Shown here piece after piece: positions 1 to 11,379 of a stretch of 64,000 nucleotides of DNA. The DNA lies in the NCBI GenBank assembly GCA_023101885.1, contig JALPQD010000087.1:4015951-4079950 (forward strand), in the 5' to 3' direction. Under the pieces are notes generated by a model. The model did not search any database. It was not told where the DNA came from and saw only the letters and a program-made list of their open reading frames with translations. Positions within the stretch are counted from its first letter, which is position 1. Every line of letters begins with the position of its first letter. A program made the position numbers and the translations under genes. Source of the DNA: Typhlomys cinereus. Lineage: Eukaryota > Chordata > Mammalia > Rodentia > Platacanthomyidae.

Positions 1-1357
1 CATTTTTCACTCATGTCAGTGACTTAGTTTTCTGTCGTATCAATGAGGCTTCTTATGTGAGTCACTTAGCAATGGCCTGTGTCTGTTTACCACTAGCATT
101 TTAAATAAGAGAACTGTGGCCCATTTCTACTACATAATGTAATGGCAATGCTTTGATTCAAATACAAAACTTCTAGTATTCAGTCATCCAAGATTTTCTT
201 ACAGCAGATATCTCCCTCCCAGGTCAGGGAAGACCAACTGCCACGTTAGTCAGCTCAGAGTTGAGATTACAAAGCTACTATAACACATCATTATACAGAC
301 AAGATAACCTAAGACACATCTTTTCATCTTTTATAAGTCACGTATTTTTGTCATGTCATCCTTTAGATCTTTACATTTGTATTATAAATATTTAACAAAG
401 CTTAATTAAATACAGATGTTGCATAAACTTAGCTCGGAAATAAAAGCTTCTGGGAACTCTACTGTCGCTAAGACATCTTCCCTGACAGTATTCGTGGGTA
501 TGTCATTAGCATTTTTCACATGAACATTTATACTGGAAAAGATGCTCGATAATCTCCAGGCGGGTTTCTTTGCATCACACGTCCAGGGTGTAGCCACGTG
601 TCTGTGTGCTGTCCGCCTCTCTGCTTTCAAGATCTGCCATGTTTTCGCCATGTCACCCATTTCATAGCCTCACATCTTGAGTCACTTTTTTGAAGTGATC
701 TGCATGAAGCTTTCTTAGCCATCTCTCTTCAGGCACCCTTGGCGAGGTGTATATAGATTAAAATGCAGCCATGAGAAATGCTAGACATATTTCATTAAAA
801 TGCTCTCTCAGGAAAGCCCCTGTCTTTCCTTCAACATAATGCATCTAAGCAAGTTTTGTCTTCTGAACATGAGCACCAAACGAGGTTGCATCTTGAGCTA
901 CTTCTAAGTTGAGAGTGTCACTCAGCAGCCAAGCAATTGTCTACTATGCAAGAGGTCCTAGATCCATCTTTCAGTACAACAAAGGAAGAGGGGGGATGTT
1001 TCCTAACAGCTGTTTCTTTAGGCAGTATTCATTATTTTTTGTGAGTTTCCCCTCTTTGTTCTGGCCTCTTGCTAGCAGTAAAAATAGTTGAGTTTACTGT
1101 GGCTAAGTCTTTGTGGTCCTCTGGAAATGTCTGTGCAGCCTAATGTAATATAGAGACAAACTCAGAAGCAAATTCTTTGACCGGAAGTGATTTACCTGAG
1201 ACACTGTGCTTGATGTGATCTGCTCTCTATCAGGAGCCTCCTGCTCAGCCCTCTCGTGGGGGAGGGCAGTGATTCCCTTCTGTCCATCAGCCCTTTCCTG
1301 CTCACCCAATGCACTGTTTGCTGAGTGGCTCCTAATACGGGTGTCTTCTCTCCGCAG
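1..1357. other. Unique sequence, no recognised gene
   Basis: Mostly AT-rich, high-complexity sequence with no clear repeat. An 84-codon minus-strand frame lies at 406-660, but I see no convincing splice sites around it and its translation is not familiar. I see no promoter or CpG cluster. Confidence 0.5.
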
Positions 1358-1497
1358 TGAGGGATGGCCTAGAGACTACCCAACCCACGCCGTGCCCTGG
1401 ATCTTCGCTTCCACAATTTCTACAGAATCCCACCATGGACACTGAAACAAGTACAAATGAAACACTCTCGAAGAATTTCATTATGTCTACCAGGCTG
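1358..1497 (+). other. Candidate exon with Kozak ATG (unidentified)
   Basis: A pyrimidine-rich acceptor (ttctctccgcag) ends at 1357 and a donor (ctg|gtgaga) follows 1497. Inside, an ATG at 1435 sits in a near-ideal context (cccaccATGg) and opens a frame of 21 codons, MDTETSTNETLSKNFIMSTRL, that reaches the donor in phase 0. It could be a 5' exon carrying a start codon. It does not join in frame to the candidate exon at 2994: the product would stop within that exon. That argues for a non-coding transcript or a chance match. Not recognised. Confidence 0.22.
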
Positions 1498-1657
1498 GTG
1501 AGAATCTGTGTGTACCCCCTTTCCCAAATAACACACATCCCTTCTAAGAACTACATTCAGAACTGGGGAATTGGAGTCAATGGTGACAGACAGGCTAAAG
1601 GCTGGGGCCCATTCTCATATGCTCAAATAGGTCAACCAGATATTTCAATACATTTGG

Positions 1658-1968
1658 GAGCTGGAGAGATGGCTCAGAGCTTAAAGCCTTTGCCTAGCAA
1701 GCAAGAGCTCATGAGTTCACATTCCTGGGTCCCATGTAAAAATGCCAGGTGGATAAGGCCAGGGTCTGGAATTCTGACCTTGGAAGGTAGAGCCTGGAAA
1801 ATCCCAGAGCAGAGCAATAAGATGAAAGTTTCTAGTATCATCCTTGGGACTCCACAGGCACACATACTCAAGTACCCTTTCATGCGTGCACGAGCATGCG
1901 CACGCATACACACACACGCATGCACACACACATGCACACACACACATTCACACACAAATAAATTTTGC
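1658..1968 (+). repeat. B2-like tRNA-derived SINE (older subfamily)
   Basis: The copy starts with the tRNA-like head 'ctggagagatggctcag' (pol III A box). It continues through the shared body (gccaggtggat, agagcctggaaaatccc, atcatccttggg) and ends in a degenerate CA-rich tail and AAATAAAT. It is diverged from the other copies, so it is old. Confidence 0.85.
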
Positions 1969-2993
1969 TTTATCGTTCTCAGATTTGGTGGTTTTTACTA
2001 GGACACGAATCTCTACTTCAGTTAACAGTGTAGGTCATTTACTGAAGTAATCAAAACTGCTTACTTAATCAATACCAAGTTATCACAAATTATGTTAAAT
2101 CACTACACACAATGATGTAGTTTATAAACTTAATCTCTAGAAACGAGATTGCAATAGGAGATTTATTGATTGCATAATTTTAAGTTCATCTCCAAGAAAG
2201 GTTACTGCACACACTTACTTGATTCAAACTGTTGTGTTAACTTTTCCTGAAGAAATGTAAATGAGTGTCTATTCATGCCAATGGTCAAGTGGCAGCTACT
2301 TACAGGATCTGGGCAACTCGTGAGATTGAACTGCTGGAGGAACTAACTCAAGGGGAAAGGAAGAGAGAGAAGGGGTAAGAGTTAGAGGACAAACCACATT
2401 ACATTATATACTTGTCTAAATACATCTTTATGACATCCAGTATTATGTGCAATGAAGAAAACAATAAAACAACTTTAATAAAAAAGTGTATCTAATAATG
2501 AAATAAAGCAAAGGTCACTTAAAGTATCTTTCAGAAGTAGCTTAAAAGTCATCAAGTGTGAATAAAGCTAGAGACAGAGAGACTGGAACACGGGACACAG
2601 GAATGATGTACTTTTTCCTTCCAGTCCAAGGACTTGCCACGCAAAGCCCAAGCGAGGGCTGGGGGGAAGGGAAGGATGTGAAAAGTAGGTAGCCACATTT
2701 CCTCTAACTCACGCCAAGAGCGGATCTCACCCAAGCACGCTTTACCAAGAGTGCTAAAGAGACAGAAAACTACGTGCCCGTTCTCGAAGGAAAAGACAAT
2801 AAACATTCTTTACATCATAAGACTGCCCCAAGCCCCCAGCTTGGCTAATTCCCTGACAACTATGAATTGCTAAGAATTTGCAGCTTTCTAAGTGTCTGAC
2901 TTCTGTTGTCAACACGAATCAGATCAGCAAAACGCCAGTGAGGTCATTGTGGGTGCTCTCCAGCGATCAAACGCGACTTTATTTTTACTACAG
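1969..2993. other. Unique AT-rich stretch
   Basis: No repeat or gene is recognised here apart from the short splice-flanked candidate at 2304-2346. The minus-strand frame at 2552-2806 has no supporting splice signals. Confidence 0.45.
2304..2346 (-). other. Candidate micro-exon (minus strand)
   Basis: On the minus strand a very strong pyrimidine tract (tctctcttcctttcc) leads to an acceptor before 2346, or to a second one before 2330. A perfect donor (CCT|gtaagt) follows at 2303-2302. Depending on the acceptor the exon is 43 or 27 nt; the 27-nt form would encode FNLTSCPDP. There is no independent support. Confidence 0.15.
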
Positions 2994-3092
2994 ATGGCAT
3001 TTCAAATGTGCATTATGTACATCAAAGACACACCGCCCTCAAAGTCTCCCTTTTGATCTTGCCTGCTCAGGTCTCTGGAGAGAAAAGCAGCT
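2994..3092 (+). other. Candidate exon, strong splice sites
   Basis: The acceptor is ttatttttactacag and the donor is CT|gtaagt; the piece is 99 nt long. One frame is open throughout (starting WHFKCALCTSKTHRP); the frame continuing from the ATG at 1435 hits a stop. Possible lncRNA exon or chance match. Not recognised. Confidence 0.18.
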
Positions 3093-3280
3093 GTAAGTGC
3101 TAATGCTCTGTGGTCAGTTTCAAAAGGTAACTGTCCTCGTGAACGTCAGTCACGATTCTCTCTACCACTACCCCATTCTTAAACAGAACTCTCTTGATGT
3201 GCTTCTATTCAAATTTAATATTTGCAAGAATAGTCACTACTAAAGTTTTTCTAAAAGATCCTTAATTCTTTTGTTTCAGG

Positions 3281-3340
3281 ATAAAGAATATGACAGCCAC
3301 AAATGAAGATAGCTGAAGGATTGTATTCAGCTTTGCACAT
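3281..3340 (+). other. Candidate 3' exon acceptor
   Basis: A very good acceptor (attcttttgtttcag) precedes 3281. Stops occur in all frames within 36 nt, so this could only be a terminal or untranslated exon. It lies 190 bp after the donor at 3093. I give only the start with any confidence; the end is arbitrary. Confidence 0.12.
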
Positions 3341-3459
3341 GGTTCCTCTATGGATTTGATACTGTCTGACTGTTCTGAAACGACCATGAGAGATGCATAG
3401 GGAAACGAAAGTGGATGGACATCGTCTCTATACCAAGATCTGATAGAAAATACTTTCTA

Positions 3460-3531
3460 GTTATGGGGAGATGGTTCACTGACAAAGGGCCTCGTGGAGG
3501 CATGTAGGGACGCAAGCATGAATCCTCAGAA
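3460..3531 (+). repeat. B4-like SINE, 5' part
   Basis: The tRNA-like head (tatggggagatggttcact ... gcaagcatgaatcc) matches the start of B4/B3-type rodent SINEs. It is cut off at the LTR insertion at about 3532; the remainder resumes at about 4141. Confidence 0.6.
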
Positions 3532-4140
3532 TGTCACGGGTTCTCTGGGCTTTGATGTGTCCAGGTTCTTGTGTTCAGGAGTGGAAGATTAAACCAATAC
3601 ACATGTACAGGATTCAGGCCGAGTTTATTAGAGGAGACAAAGAACAGAGCTCAGGGACATGGATTTCTCAAGAGGCAAGAGAGCCACCAGCAATTCACAG
3701 ACTCTGGTCCCCAGATCCATGAAGGCAAGGAAGCCAAAGATGGCTGTCAGAGTCAGGGGTATTTATGGGGCTAGGCAGGCCCGGGAAAGGTGGCATTTCC
3801 TCATTGTTGGCTCTAGTTTCTGCAACCTGATCGGAGCATGTCATTGCATCTCATTGGTCTGTTCATATTAGACTTGGCCCAGTTGATCTTGTGCCAACCT
3901 CATGGTCCAGCTTCTCTTCTGAAGAACTTAGGCTTATTTGCAATAGAGAGCTCATCTCCACATCCTTTCATGAACAGAGGGTTGGGGGAAGTTGGCCACC
4001 TTATCTCTGGAAGAATTAGAGTCAGTCCCTCCAGATTACTAGAGGTGTCCCTTTAGTGTCAGTTCCTCCAGATTAATATGGTGTGTTCCTTCAAGGTAAT
4101 CTCAGCAGTGAGGGATGACCTTCAAAGACCTTCAAAGGCC
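3532..4140 (-). mobile_element. Solo LTR of a retrotransposon, copy 1
   Basis: Read on the minus strand this matches copy 2 at 11380-11970 over most of its length: 'aaggtctttgaagg' near the start, a GGAACAC block, 'agagataagg/atggcc', and 'gacagccatctttgg'. It has the parts expected of an LTR promoter/terminator: a TATA-like ccataaatac (plus coordinates 3758-3768) and AATAAA (3624-3629). No internal coding region is attached, so it is a solo LTR. Exact ends are uncertain. Family not identified. Confidence 0.65.
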
Positions 4141-4402
4141 TCCCAGCATGACTGCTGTCAACCAGTCTAAACACACACACAAAAGCCAGATATGCAGCAG
4201 CAGCATTTTCAGTAACAGAGCTCCCGTGGGAAATGGGAGGCAAAGACAGGGGGCTTCATAGAGCTTGCAGACCAGCCAGCCTGGCGTACCCAGCAGAAAA
4301 GCGACCAAGAGCCCTTGCTTCCAAGGCACAAGGTCAGGGCTGACAATCAAGACTGTCTTCTGATCTCTGCACTGGGATGCATTTGTGCCTATGAGCACAC
4401 AG

Positions 4403-4448
<46 letters not shown>

Positions 4449-4500
4449 GCACACGCACGCATGCACGCACACGCACACGCACACATACACACACACCACG
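4141..4500 (+). repeat. B4-like SINE, 3' part with CA tail
   Basis: After the LTR, the B4-like body resumes (aaagccagatatgcagcag ... gaccagccagcctggcgtac) and ends in a CA/CG-rich microsatellite (about 4411-4496). Together with 3460-3531 it reads as one SINE split by the LTR. Confidence 0.6.
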
Positions 4501-4639
4501 GAAAATCATTTCTACAGTATAAGTATCTTATTCCCAAGTAAACAACACTCAACCTTAGATAAATGAAGTTAGTCTTTAAAACATACTGAGACTTTCTGAG
4601 GATTAAAAGTTGAACATTGAAAAGGAAAATACTTAGAAA

Positions 4640-4886
4640 CTTGGCTTGGGAGCATGGTTCAGTGGTCCAGCACTTGTCTACCATTGGGTCTGTGTTTCAA
4701 TTCCCAGTGCTGCCGGAGAAAGATATGTATATATGATAACTCACAGGGAAATATGTCACATTGGCATGCAAGCATGGGACCCAAATTAGACCTTCAGCAT
4801 CCACATGATGGAAGGAGAGAAATGATTTCCAAATTGACTTCCAAAAACTGTGTGCCATGGCACACGTGGGCCTGCTCTCTGTTCTG

Positions 4887-4919
<33 letters not shown>

Positions 4920-4975
4920 TTGTCTCTCTCTCTTCTCTACCCCTTTTCCTCTCCCTAATAAATGCATAATACAAA
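4640..4975 (+). repeat. ID/B3-like SINE fragments with TC tail
   Basis: A tRNA-like word (gagcatggttcagtggtccagc ... gtttcaattcccagtgctg, abridged) resembles an ID head. It is followed by a B3/B4-like segment (acatgatggaaggagag, tgccatggcacacgtg), a TCTC/TGTC microsatellite at about 4878-4935, and an A-rich end. Confidence 0.5.
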
Positions 4976-6540
4976 TTTTTTTTAAAATAAATAACTTGGA
5001 AACTCTCAACAGTAGTACTCAGAAAGGCAAACATTGTGTGGGAGGTATAAAGGAACCCCAAGTTCTGAGCTCTCCCAGAGTAGTTGCCAGAAAGACATGT
5101 CTGAAATGGAGGTTGAATAGATGAGCAGATTCTCACCACACGTGGTGTCTTCTCAGGAAAGCGGCCTGCCTGCGAGAGACACCTGTGCGTGTGCCTGTCG
5201 GGAGAGGAAGGAGCAAAGCTTCGCGTGCAGACATGGTTTCTGAGAACTCGGCTTCTCTCTGTGCAGTGGGGAAGAAAGGAAGCCCCAAGGCTCCCCTCTC
5301 TCTCGAGGCCCAGCCAAGGCAAGGTGGAGGAGCACCCTGTGTGGAGCACTAGAGAAACAGCGTCCTCCATCTAGGGGACGGATCTGTCTGGGCGCAGTCA
5401 GGTGGGGATGGTCCTTACACCCCATCTCCGTGGTCCACACATAGCAGGTAGCTGTGGTGACAAACACCAGGGGGGCTGCGGCGTGAGCATGGTGTTAGCC
5501 CAGCACTGCCTGTGGCCAGACCTGAAGGGCTGCCACTGGGCCTGACCAGGCTCTGCCAGGCTCCTGACCACCAGGCAAGTGTGTGGACAGTGCGCTCCCA
5601 GCATCCCTCTGGCCAGCAGCACATGCAGCAACTGGCTTATTGTTCTCACGCTTCGAATCCACAGAGACACAGCTGTTGAGAACCATGTGTTCCGAGGTTC
5701 CTCCGAGCAAGTCCACTGCCTGATGTGAGGAACCAGCTGGCCCTGTCTTGTGACTGTTTCGAGAATGAACTGAATGTTTCATTCCAGTCAAGAACATGCA
5801 TCCTGGAGATGTATTCACTTCATAGAATTGAAATGAGATGTATTTTCTCTGCATTCCTGTCACATAAGAATGAGCACATTAGCTTTTCATGTAAAAGCAA
5901 AAAGTGGTGTTGATATAACAGAAAGTTGGGTATTCACTTCATAAGATTTAATTTATAATAACTGCTATGTGTATGCATAAGCTAATAGGCCAGCAGACAA
6001 AATCTACAGAGGCAGCCGAAGAAGGCAGAATCCTGCTAACTCAGAAGACATCTGGGTGATTCAGACAGTAATCGCATTTAGAAAATGTGTGTGACATTCT
6101 TATGGATTTGCCCAGCCCTGACAGGCTGTGCATTTTGACCATAGACACTTTGAACTTTAATTTGAATCTATATCATCTTCTTGAAAGTCAAATCCATTGT
6201 GGGGGGGGAAGCAGTAATCGATCAAACCTATCCCTTCAGATTATTAAAAAATAGATGAAAATAAAAAAGAAATCAACTGGTAGATGAAGGGCCAGCAAAT
6301 TCATCTAAGCATGGTTGAATTTGTATGAATTAAAAAATACGTGGGCATGCTTACTCTTTAACAAATATATATAAAGTAGTTTTTCTCAGCAATAGATTTT
6401 AATGATTTTACTTTTGTTTGGAATTCTCAAACTCTTAAGAATTAATAAGTACCTTAATTCAAGACTCCATATTACTCCATAATCCAGGAGGATATCTTGA
6501 TCATATTCATGTCCTGGTTTATTTCTTTTTCTTTTTTTCT
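4976..6540. other. Unique sequence
   Basis: 5160-5760 is moderately GC-rich and 5900-6500 is AT-rich. Minus-strand frames at 4786-5370, 5398-5670 and 5495-5863 overlap one another and lack convincing splice sites. No repeat or gene is recognised. Confidence 0.45.
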
Positions 6541-6543
6541 TTT

Positions 6544-6589
<46 letters not shown>

Positions 6590-6828
6590 ATGAAGGCATT
6601 TGAGTGTGCGTACTGTGGAAGCTAAGAGTAATATTCAGAATCAGGATGGATTTCTCTGCCTCCTATATTGCTTTGCTTTGGGGTTTCGCAGACTCTGTCT
6701 TCCAGGGCTAGAAATGCAGGTCGCCACCATACCTGCCCAACATTTTTACGTGGGATCTGGAGAACCAAACTCAGATCCTTTTGCTTGTGATGCAAAGGCT
6801 TTAGTCCCTGAGCCATGTCTCCAGCCTC
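6541..6828 (-). repeat. B2-like SINE (older subfamily), TG tail
   Basis: Minus-strand copy: a (TG)n tract at 6546-6587 is the complement of the CA tail. It is followed by the body (gctttgctttggggtt, cttccagggctag) and the tRNA-like head ending 'gagccatgtctccagcc'. Confidence 0.85.
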
Positions 6829-8214
6829 TGTGCCCTTTTCTCTGAAGGCCTAGCATTGACCTCTGCACACTGCCCAAGCAGACACCTAGGATGGGCCCTG
6901 AGGCGCGTTGTGCTAATGTTCCCATCCGAGCCAGTATGCGTGGCTCTTCCTGAGGCTGCCATCAAATGCCTGACAAAGAGCTACTTAGGAAGAAAGGCCT
7001 CTTTGCTCACAGTCTGAGGGTGCAGACCATCATGGCAGGACGGCAGGCAACAGCAGTGTCTTGGCTGTGACCAAAGAAATGTGCACATCTGTGCACATCT
7101 GCGGGAACAGAAGCAGACAGGAAGTGAGGCTGGGCCATAAAACCTTCTGCCTTGTCCTGCATCAGACACACTTCCTCCAGCACAATCCCCCTTCGTAAGA
7201 CTCTGAAGCCTCCCAAAACAGCCCCAGCAGCGGAGATACATGTTCAAACACAGCAGCTTGTGAAGGACATTTCTTAGACTGTAATAAACCACAGCACGAT
7301 CTTTTCCCATGCTGTTACAGAGCTCGCTTCTGGTTAAAACACAGGGGGGTACTCCAATCGATGCCAGTACTTTGCAAACATTGCTGGGTTTCTTTCCTTC
7401 TCTGTTCTTGTTTCTTTTTTAGACACAGACTAGTCTTAGTTGGGTTAATGTGGCTATCCTGGTGATTAATTGTCATGCTCAGAAGTAAAAATCCTAACCA
7501 CGTCAAACCCCTTCACATGGTTGTATGGTCTCCTGTTCTTATCCACAGATACGCATATGTGCTGACTAAGAAAAACTATGCCAGCCTCATGTGTACCTTG
7601 AACTGGGGCAAGTACCTGAGACAGTACAGCTCCAAATGGGGAAAGTCATCTGTTACAAGGAACTCACAAAGAAAACGCTCCCCAACAGCTCCTCCACCTA
7701 CAGTTGTTCCCTGGATGGATTGTTAAAGACCTTCATTACACACAGACTTTCAAAGAATGACCTCACAGCTTTTACCATATGTTTTCTATTTTTAGCATCT
7801 ATTCATATTATCTATTTAACATGTATGGAGCCATCCGAAAAATGTCTCTGGATCAATGGACAGATTTCAGCTAGTGCTAAATACTACCAGCTCTACAAAC
7901 ATCACTATGTGTTATGAATCCCTCTGCTGTTTTGGTAAGATGCTAAACTGAGAAGGACCAGACTGAAGAGGTGGGGAGGGAAGCCAGGATAAGTGTCCTT
8001 ACTATGAGCAGCATTTCCCACAGATTAGAATCAGTTAAGTTCACATGGAAATAATCTTTGTACATGTGACAGTGACACACATTACTTTATAAAAATAACT
8101 TGTGACTTGTAGGAGGAATCAAATACATTAGATTTATCTATTTCTTTGCAAAGACATACTTCTTCCTGCATAGGTATTGATGTCAGGAGCAAGAACTTGC
8201 CATTGTTAGGTAAG

Positions 8215-8216
<2 letters not shown>
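6829..8216. other. Unique sequence
   Basis: No repeat or gene is recognised. A splice-acceptor-like tract (cttatccacag) precedes 7549, followed by an open frame of about 60 codons to a TAA at 7723, and a second frame runs from 7591 to 7917. Neither translation is familiar and codon use looks undistinguished. Confidence 0.4.
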
Positions 8217-8259
<43 letters not shown>

Positions 8260-8328
8260 CTCTCTATCTATATATGTATATATATATTTCTCTGTCTCTC
8301 TGTCTCTGTGTGTGTGCGTGCATGCGTG

Positions 8329-8362
<34 letters not shown>
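8217..8362. repeat. Compound microsatellite TC / TA / TG
   Basis: A (TC)n run (about 8218-8256) passes through a TATA-rich linker into TCTG and then a (TG)n run (about 8308-8360). Plain simple repeat; open frames across it are artefacts. Confidence 0.95.
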
Positions 8363-8365
<3 letters not shown>

Positions 8366-8850
8366 AGAGAAAACTTAATATATATTTCTTTAAAGGTAAT
8401 TCCAAATCTTCGCCACATTTCACTCACTGCCCCCAACCAATGCAAATAATCTTAATCATTTAACAGAAAGATTGTCAGTAAGGAAGTATTAGCTAGCCTG
8501 TGTTTGAAATAAAAACTTAGCAAAATAGAATTTTAAACATCTCAGGTAGTATAGACCAATAAAAAATAGGAGTTGAAGAACTTACTAGGGTCCGTGGAAT
8601 CCAAGAGCACAGAAGAAGCAATATTAGTCATTCAGAAAGATTTCCTCTGCTTGTGAAATTTGGGGTTATACTTCATGATCTGTGTGAAGTATTTTTCTTG
8701 TATCACCCCAGGGACCACGTGGAGCAACAGGACCATGACAGTAACTATATCACCAGGTGAATGTTACACTGAAAGAAACAGTTTAGCCAACAGCCTTGAG
8801 GAAAGGGACTACATAAAGCTACATTTTTTAAATTTTATTCTCACACACAA
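8363..8850. other. Unique sequence
   Basis: Nothing recognised; AT-rich spacer between two microsatellites. Confidence 0.4.
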
Positions 8851-8852
8851 GT

Positions 8853-9319
8853 GTGTGTATATGCTTGTGTGTGTGTATGAGTGTTTGTTTGTGTGTGTGT
8901 GTGGTGTGTGCATTAGTGTTGTGAATTTGTGTTAGTTGTATGGGGTGTGTGTGTGTGTGTGTGTGGTGTATGTGTTAGTGTTGTGTGTGTATTTGTGTTA
9001 GTTGTAAGGTGTGTGTGTGTATTTGTGTTAGTTGTATGGTGTGTGTGTGTGTGTGTGTGGTGTATGTGTTAGTGTTGTGTGTGTATTTGTGTTAGTTGTA
9101 AGGTGTGTGTGCGTATTTGTGTTAGTTGTATTGTGTGTGTGTATGTGGTGTATGTGTCAGTGTTGCGTGTGTATTTGTATTAGTTGTATGGTGTGTGTGT
9201 GTGTGTAGTATGTATGTGTTAGTGTTGTGTGTGTGTGTTATGTGTATGCATGTGTTAGTTGTGTATATGTGTTGTGTGTGCATATGTGTGGTGTGTGTGT
9301 GTGTGCGTGTGTTTAAGAG
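8853..9319. repeat. Higher-order TG repeat
   Basis: A TG-rich tract in which the word 'atttgtgttagttgta' recurs at 8925, 8991, 9021, 9085, 9115 and (variant) 9173. Spacings alternate 66, 30, 64, 30, 58. It is therefore a tandem array of an about 95-bp composite unit, not a plain (TG)n. Confidence 0.85.
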
Positions 9320-9545
9320 GGTACATAAATGTGTGTACCTGTGAAGAACCAAGGGTGACATCAGGAATCATCCTGGATTGCTCTATTCCCTTATTGCTTT
9401 GCTCTGGGGTTGCCCAGGCTTTGCCTTCCAGGGCTGGAATTGCAGGCCACTGCCATACCCACCTGGCATTTTCACTTGGGATCTGAACTCTGGTCCTTTT
9501 GCTTATGAGGCAAAAACTTTAACCCCTGAGACATCTCCTCAGCCC
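9320..9545 (-). repeat. B2-like SINE (older subfamily)
   Basis: Minus-strand copy adjoining the TG array: body words 'gtgacatcaggaatcatcc', 'ttgctctggggttgcc' and 'cttccagggctgg', then the head complement 'ctgagacatctcctcagccc'. The TG array above probably grew from this element's CA tail. Confidence 0.85.
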
Positions 9546-10360
9546 ACATATCAAATGAGCTCCTAAAATACCAAGGGACTTACAAGATCTACCTTAAAAT
9601 ATTAATAGGTGACCAGTTGTCTGAGGAGCTAAACAGAGCTAAAGTACCTGAACTATCTAAGGAAGGAACACAGAAGAGTATAAGAAGAGGAGCAACTCAA
9701 GTGAAGGATGGAAAGTGCCTGCCACACAGGGTCTTTTGGCCTTTGGCCACAACAGTGTCCAGAGTCCAAGGTGCGGGGATCCAGAGCCTACAGATCTGGG
9801 TTTGGCAAGGACAGGAGTTGGAGGTCTCACCGGAAAGAACATGGCTGTCTGTTTCAGTGAGATTTTTGCTTATGTATTGTCTCTTTTGCGGTCTGAAGAC
9901 AATCAAGGAATCCCATATGAACCTGGTCTGGCAGAAGGAACAAGAAAAGTAAAATACACAAGATGATGATATTCCTAGTGATGTTAAGACACCCAGTTCC
10001 CTTTCTAAGATCCTTCTATTGAGATTCATTAAGGCTTCACATAACACCCACAAGGATCAAGATGGGTCATTTTCCTTGGTTGGTAACTGTTCCCTGTCAA
10101 TGCTTGTGCAAACATCATACATGACAAGCAAGAGCAGGAGCAAATTACTTGAGTTTCATAACAACCATAAAATGGATTGTATTTCCTGTTCTGGGTAAAG
10201 GCAACCACAGAGATATTCAGCAAATCCTTGCTGTTCCCGTTGGCTTGTACCATGCCCTGCAGTGCAGTGAGCTGGGCTCTGGGATGGACAGACTGCTCAG
10301 AGATATGGTGTAGTCTTGTCAATCAAGGTAATTCCCAATGGAGAATACTTTCCTCCTCTT
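9546..10360. other. Unique sequence
   Basis: No repeat recognised. Overlapping frames on both strands (9617-9952 plus, 9697-10053 minus, 10029-10322 minus) have no splice support. Confidence 0.4.
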
Positions 10361-10503
10361 CCTCCCCCTTCTTCTCAGCTACCTCCTCGTCTTTCTAGTC
10401 TTCCTGCTCCTCCTCCTCCTGTTCCTCTACCATCTCCTCCTACTCCTTCTAGACTTCCTAATCGTCCTCCTCATCCTCATCCTCCTCCTGCTCCTCTTGC
10501 TCC
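10361..10503. repeat. CCT/TCC-rich imperfect microsatellite
   Basis: An imperfect (CCT)n pyrimidine tract on the plus strand (GGA on the minus). The proline- and leucine-rich frames it produces are artefacts. Confidence 0.9.
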
Positions 10504-11379
10504 AAGGTCACATGCTTCAGAAGGCCACAGTTTACATCAGCTAGTGCCAGTGCAACCTGAGTCTTTATCTCCACAAGCACTTTCAGGAATGCACTTGGGA
10601 CTCTACTTGTAAATATGCTGACTAACGAAGAAACTGGCTGTGAAATTGAATAGTGCTGTGTCAACACCCAAAACTACACCAAGTAACCCCGTATTCAAGT
10701 AAGGATTTGAGAACACCATATTAGAGGTTTAGGGTCCATGAACCTAAAATATCAGGTGATACCACCGCCTGTGGTCATAGAGGTAAGACATTTTACTGCG
10801 GTCATGTGAGCCTGTGTTCCTGCTGTTAAAACTTACAGGATGAGGAAATGTGCTTTGTGAGTTGATGATTCTTGGTGAGATTTGGCAAGATGGTGAATTG
10901 AGGGGGCTTCTAGTCTAGCAAGGAGAATGCAAAATGAGGAGATGTTCTCGAATTCAGGAATTGGCCAGGCTAGACCACAACAAAAGAATCAAGCAAAACA
11001 CAAGATGGAGGAGAAAAAGGAAGGCGCTGTTCTGTGGAGGGATTTCTATGAGACTTCTCCTCTGGCAGATCTGGGGTGGTATCACCTCAAGCAGTATCGA
11101 CTCCTCTATCTTTCTCTGCATTTCCCACAAGCAAATGGAAGCACAGGTCTCAGACAAGTGGCTTGTTTGGAAAACAAATAAAGCCAGGAAAAAGGATGAG
11201 AAATTAGTCAGGAACTGAGAACCAATCAAAACATAAATAAATGCATACGTGCATTTTTAAATTTGGCTACAGCAAGAAGCAGTCGATGTTCAGTTTTACA
11301 TGATATTCTGAGAAATGCTTTCAATCCAAGTCAGAAGAATTTACTTATAAGGGAGGATTAGAGCAGCTATGATGAAATG
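10504..11379. other. Unique sequence
   Basis: No element recognised. Plus-strand frames at 10927-11181 and 10934-11218 overlap in different frames, which argues against both. Confidence 0.4.

Noticed and set aside
1357..2001. 214-codon plus-strand frame
   Set aside because: It begins at a GTG, runs through a SINE and ends in CA-repeat-derived His/Thr. Only its first 140 nt have any splice-based interest.
4132..4684. Cys/Val- or His/Thr-rich frames
   Set aside because: Produced by the (CA)n/(TG)n tail of a SINE; the same applies at 8853-9361, 25493-25853, 47107-47358 and 48216-48461.
10316..10667. Pro-rich and Leu-rich frames
   Set aside because: Translation of the CCT tract in different registers.
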